Below, piece by piece: positions 13,393 to 15,718 of a DNA stretch of 15,718 bases (its first letter is position 1; each line of letters begins with the position of its first letter). Source of the DNA: Kiritimatiellota bacterium (GTDB taxonomy: Bacteria > Verrucomicrobiota > Lentisphaeria > Victivallales > JAADHT01); the NCBI GenBank assembly GCA_013151705.1, contig JAADHT010000102.1:1-15718 (forward strand), in the 5' to 3' direction. The position numbers and the translations under genes were made by a program. Below the pieces are notes generated by a model. It was given only the letters and a program-made list of their open reading frames with translations, had not been told where the DNA came from and ran no database searches.

Positions 13393-13416
13393 CCAGCACT
13401 CCAGCACTCCAGCACT
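13393..13416. repeat. Short tandem repeat, three 8-bp units
   Basis: CCAGCACT three times in perfect tandem, 12 bases before the nifS stop codon. Such 'CCAGCACT' runs resemble degenerate intergenic repeats in some environmental genomes. Confidence 0.75.
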
Positions 13417-13427
13417 TCCCCCGGTTT

Positions 13428-14600
13428 TCAACCTTTCCAGAAGGGGGAGATGTCGCGCAGACGTTTGACGATGGCGGGAAGTTCGGAGCAGATCAGATCG
13501 ACATCCTCCATCGTGTTGTATCTGGAGAAGCTGAATCGAATCGCTCCATGCGCGGCGGTGTACGGCACGCCCATCGCCCGGAGAACGTGCGAGGGCTCCA
13601 GACTGCCCGTCGTGCAGGCGCTTCCGCTCGAGGCGCAAACTCCGAGTCTGTCGAGCAGCATCAAAATTGATTCGCCTTCGATAAACTCGAAACTGATATT
13701 CGAGGTGTTCGGCAGGCGATTATCAACGTCTCCGTTCACACGCGTCACCGGAATGACGTCGGTCAACCTGGCTTCCAGTGTGTCGCGAAGTTCGCGAACC
13801 TCGCGGTTTTCAAAGTCTATATTGTCATTCGCGAGTTCCGCGGCTTTTCCCAACGCCACGATCCCTGGCACGTTCTCAGTGCCGGCTCTGCGATTACGCT
13901 CCTGATGTCCACCCGCTAGAAACGGTCTGAAACGCGTTCCGCGGCGGATGTACAGTGCGCCAACACCTTTAGGGGCGTGCAATTTGTGTCCGGACAGGCT
14001 AAACATGTCGATTTGCGAGTCCGCCATGTCGATGAGGATTTTCCCGACCACCTGAACGGCGTCGGTATGAAACAGGGCTCCATGTTTTTCCGCGATTTCC
14101 GCGATTTGCTCCACTGGGTAGATGTTTCCGGTCTCGTTGTTGGCCCACATGACCGAGACTACGGCTGTTTTGTCGTCAACCATCTCCTCGAGACGTTCCA
14201 TATCCAGCCGACCTTTGGAATCGACTGGAACGGTCTCGACCTTGTATCCGCGGCGCTCAAGTTCCTGTCCGAGATTGAGGATCGCCGGGTGTTCCACCTT
14301 GCTCACCACTATCTTTTTTTTGTTCGGACACTGATAGAGAGCGCTGTAGATTGCGGAGCTGTCGCTTTCAGTGCCGCAGCTCGTGAAAAGGATCTCATGC
14401 GGTTTCGCTCCAAGAAGGGCCGCGACTTTCGCTCTAGCGTCCTCGATATGGGCGGCAACCTGTCCACCGAAAGTATGCACGCTTGAAGGATTGCCGTAAA
14501 ACTCCGTCAGAAACGGATACATCGCCTCCAGCACCTCCGGAGCGACTTTCGTCGTGGCGTTGTTGTCGACGTATATCGTTTTGTTATCCGACGCACTCAT
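13428..14600 (-). CDS. nifS: Cysteine desulfurase NifS
   Basis: PLP enzyme that takes sulfur from L-cysteine as an enzyme-bound persulfide for Fe-S clusters and tRNA thiolation. 390 residues. YVDNNATT (10-17), EHPA with His104, NNETGN (154-159), HTDAVQ (178-183), PLP-binding Lys206 in SLSGHKLHAPKG, AGTENVPG (239-246), and the mobile catalytic loop 'CASSGSACTTGSLEPSHVL' with Cys329 (322-340). This places it in the group I NifS/IscS class. The nifU stop and this start overlap in ATGATGA; I took the second ATG (14600) because GGAGG is seven bases upstream, and the ATG at 14603 is nearly as good. Cotranscribed with nifU. Without nitrogenase genes in the window, a housekeeping Fe-S role, as in Helicobacter, is more likely. 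Confidence 0.94.
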   Translation of the reverse strand: MSASDNKTIYVDNNATTKVAPEVLEAMYPFLTEFYGNPSSVHTFGGQVAAHIEDARAKVAALLGAKPHEILFTSCGTESDSSAIYSALYQCPNKKKIVVSKVEHPAILNLGQELERRGYKVETVPVDSKGRLDMERLEEMVDDKTAVVSVMWANNETGNIYPVEQIAEIAEKHGALFHTDAVQVVGKILIDMADSQIDMFSLSGHKLHAPKGVGALYIRRGTRFRPFLAGGHQERNRRAGTENVPGIVALGKAAELANDNIDFENREVRELRDTLEARLTDVIPVTRVNGDVDNRLPNTSNISFEFIEGESILMLLDRLGVCASSGSACTTGSLEPSHVLRAMGVPYTAAHGAIRFSFSRYNTMEDVDLICSELPAIVKRLRDISPFWKG

Positions 14601-15439
14601 CATTTCACCTCCTCCACTTCGAGAGCCGGTGATACGAATTCGCGAAGTTTCTCCTGCACGACGTTTCTCATCGTCAAGTGCGAAGTGGGACACATGGCGC
14701 ACCGACCTCTGAGAGAGACCTTGACCAAGTCGCCTTGAATATCGACAAGCTCGATACCACCACCATCTCGCTCGAGCAGCGGTTTGATCTCCTTCTCGAG
14801 AACCTCCTGGATCTTCATGACCTTTTGAACGATGGACATACCTTCGCTTGCGGAATCGTCACTACCTTCATCCCCGCGCCAAAGCCCGTCGAGAATGGAT
14901 TGGATGTCGTCGAGGCAACCACCGCATCCGCCGCCGGCCTTGCAGTAGTTTTTGACGTTCTCCGCCTCTTTTATGTTGTTTTCCTTCGCGATTTTACGAA
15001 TTTTAACGTCGGTAACGCCAAAGCAAGTACAGACGATGCGTCCTTCATGCTCATCCTCGGCATCCGGTGGAGCTTCGCCCCGATAATCCGCGATAGCGGC
15101 TTGAAGCGCCTCCATTCCCATTACAGAGCAGTGCATTTTCTCCTCGGGCAGCTCGCCGAGAACGTCCACGATATCCTGATTCGTAACCTTCTCGGCTTCC
15201 TCTATGGTCATTCCCTTCACCAATTCCGTAAGAGCGGACGATGACGCTATGGCACTCGCGCAGCCAAACGTCTTGAATTTCGCGTCGACTATGCGGCCTC
15301 CCTCAATTTTAAGAGTCAACTTCAACGCGTCGCCGCAAGTCATATTCCCGACATCGCCCACCGCGTCGGCGTTCTCCACCTCACCCACGTTTTGGGGCTT
15401 CAAAAAATGGCTCATCACTTTATCGTTGTAATCCCACAT
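14600..15439 (-). CDS. nifU: NifU three-domain Fe-S cluster scaffold
   Basis: Scaffold that assembles Fe-S clusters with sulfur from NifS. All three domains are present in 279 residues. IscU-like N domain: C35 and D37 in GNMTCGD, C60 in KTFGCASAIASSS, C104 in EEKMHCSVMG. Central BFD-type [2Fe-2S] domain: C137 and C139 in IVCTCFGVTD, then C172 and C175 in GGGCGGCLDD; C166 is an extra Cys. C-terminal Nfu domain: LERDGGGIELVDI and C247-A-M-C250. Every ligand position is intact. ATG at 15439 has GGAG seven bases upstream. First gene of the nifU-nifS operon; its promoter region follows upstream. Confidence 0.96.
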   Translation of the reverse strand: MWDYNDKVMSHFLKPQNVGEVENADAVGDVGNMTCGDALKLTLKIEGGRIVDAKFKTFGCASAIASSSALTELVKGMTIEEAEKVTNQDIVDVLGELPEEKMHCSVMGMEALQAAIADYRGEAPPDAEDEHEGRIVCTCFGVTDVKIRKIAKENNIKEAENVKNYCKAGGGCGGCLDDIQSILDGLWRGDEGSDDSASEGMSIVQKVMKIQEVLEKEIKPLLERDGGGIELVDIQGDLVKVSLRGRCAMCPTSHLTMRNVVQEKLREFVSPALEVEEVK

Positions 15440-15464
15440 GGTATTTCTCCGTTAATTTGCAAAA

Positions 15465-15529
15465 CAACAAGTGTCAATCCAAAACGAGTATATACCCTAC
15501 TAATTTAATATACAATCAACAATGTCAAT
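15465..15529 (-). promoter_or_regulatory. nifUS promoter region with direct repeat
   Basis: On the minus strand ATTGACA-TTGTTG (15517-15529) and ATTGACAC-TTGTTG (15465-15478) are near-identical direct repeats about 50 bases apart. Between them lie TTGTAT (15510-15515), a 16-base spacer and TATACT (15488-15493), a plausible promoter whose start site would fall just before the downstream repeat. The repeats may be regulator sites, for example for an Rrf2/IscR-type Fe-S sensor, but no match to a known operator was established. Confidence 0.4.
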
Positions 15530-15564
15530 TTTTTTCTATAAAAAACGCTATTATTCTCCACCTG

Positions 15565-15618
15565 GTTCACTGAAGTCACTAAAAATAAGAAAGGTTCAAT
15601 TCGCATGTATCAGTGAAC
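15565..15618. repeat. 9-bp dyad upstream of nifU
   Basis: GTTCACTGA (15565-15573) and TCAGTGAAC (15610-15618) are exact reverse complements, 36 bases apart; the neighbouring bases extend the similarity imperfectly (ACTGAAGTCACT against ACTGAGTTCACT). No gene is visible in 15440-15718. A TATAAT at 15657-15662 on the plus strand could serve a gene beyond the window, but has no good -35. Confidence 0.4.
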
Positions 15619-15718
15619 TCAGTGGTTAAAACGAGCGCAGAACAGTTACAAAACACTATAATTTTTGCGACCGTCTTTATCGCAATGTAAAATACGTCAG
15701 ATTCCATACGTTACAACG

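Larger units (their letters stand above)
13141..13427. other. Convergent intergenic region with repeat mosaic
   Basis: No gene is supported between mnmA and nifS ends. It holds a CGCTCTACGAGCTATGGAGG-type phrase (about 13215-13234), IS-end-like repeat copy 3 (13243-13265), a hairpin (13269-13290), a GAGCTTGCCGAAGGGTG phrase (about 13329-13345) and a tandem repeat (13393-13416). Such phrases resemble degenerate intergenic repeats of environmental genomes (from memory). Confidence 0.55.

Noticed and set aside
14600..15439. Nitrogen-fixation locus
   Set aside because: NifU and NifS are present, but no nitrogenase or other nif gene is in the window; a general Fe-S role is the simpler reading.

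Overview
The window is a mostly housekeeping stretch of a Gram-negative bacterial chromosome. The Gram-negative reading rests on an ADP-heptose enzyme (lipopolysaccharide core), a TadE-like pseudopilin, and exported and periplasmic-type proteins. Several features together recall the PVC superphylum, perhaps Lentisphaerota/Kiritimatiellota: full-length NifU with NifS as the Fe-S system, a long charged tail on ribosomal protein S16, an orphan exported STN-like protein, remnants of GH31, Gfo/Idh and sugar-binding-protein genes, and PVC-style intergenic repeats. That placement comes from general resemblance, not from a search. No phage, CRISPR array, rRNA or tRNA gene, or intact transposase is visible.

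Layout. (1) 1-4661, minus strand: a truncated GH31 relic directly behind a stand-alone coaB; rfaE2 (heptose-1-P adenylyltransferase); a TadE-like protein; a conserved-looking hypothetical; an exported STN-like protein coupled by ATGA to a Gfo/Idh oxidoreductase that lacks most of its second domain; and the C-terminal relic of an ABC sugar-binding protein. (2) 4662-5090: a gene-free, structure-rich stretch with a perfect 19-bp inverted repeat, a 16-bp palindrome and one of three copies of an IS-end-like repeat. (3) 5091-8112, plus strand: a family-3 solute-binding lipoprotein, a sigma-54-dependent response regulator, and a HAD phosphatase coupled to it by ATGA. (4) 8346-11613, minus strand: UDP-glucuronate decarboxylase, then rpsP-khpA-trmD-rplS without rimM. 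(5) 12043-13140, plus strand: mnmA. (6) 13428-15439, minus strand: a nifU-nifS operon.

How the genes fit together. NifS and NifU supply sulfur and Fe-S clusters. MnmA uses persulfide sulfur for tRNA 2-thiouridine and its CxxC motif is of the kind that may bind an Fe-S cluster. TrmD, MnmA, S16, L19 and the KH protein form a translation and tRNA-modification theme. RfaE2 and UXS supply sugar nucleotides for the envelope. The damaged sugar-uptake and sugar-oxidation genes, interspersed with short repeats, point to a former carbohydrate-use locus being lost.

No clearly new defence or biosynthetic system stands out. The best leads are the MnmA homologue with Tyr in place of the usual second catalytic Cys, the S16 tail, the three-copy IS-end-like repeat with the nearby 19-bp inverted repeat, a sigma-54-like or leaderless promoter before the solute-binding lipoprotein, and an uncharacterised two-part protein at 2681-3106.
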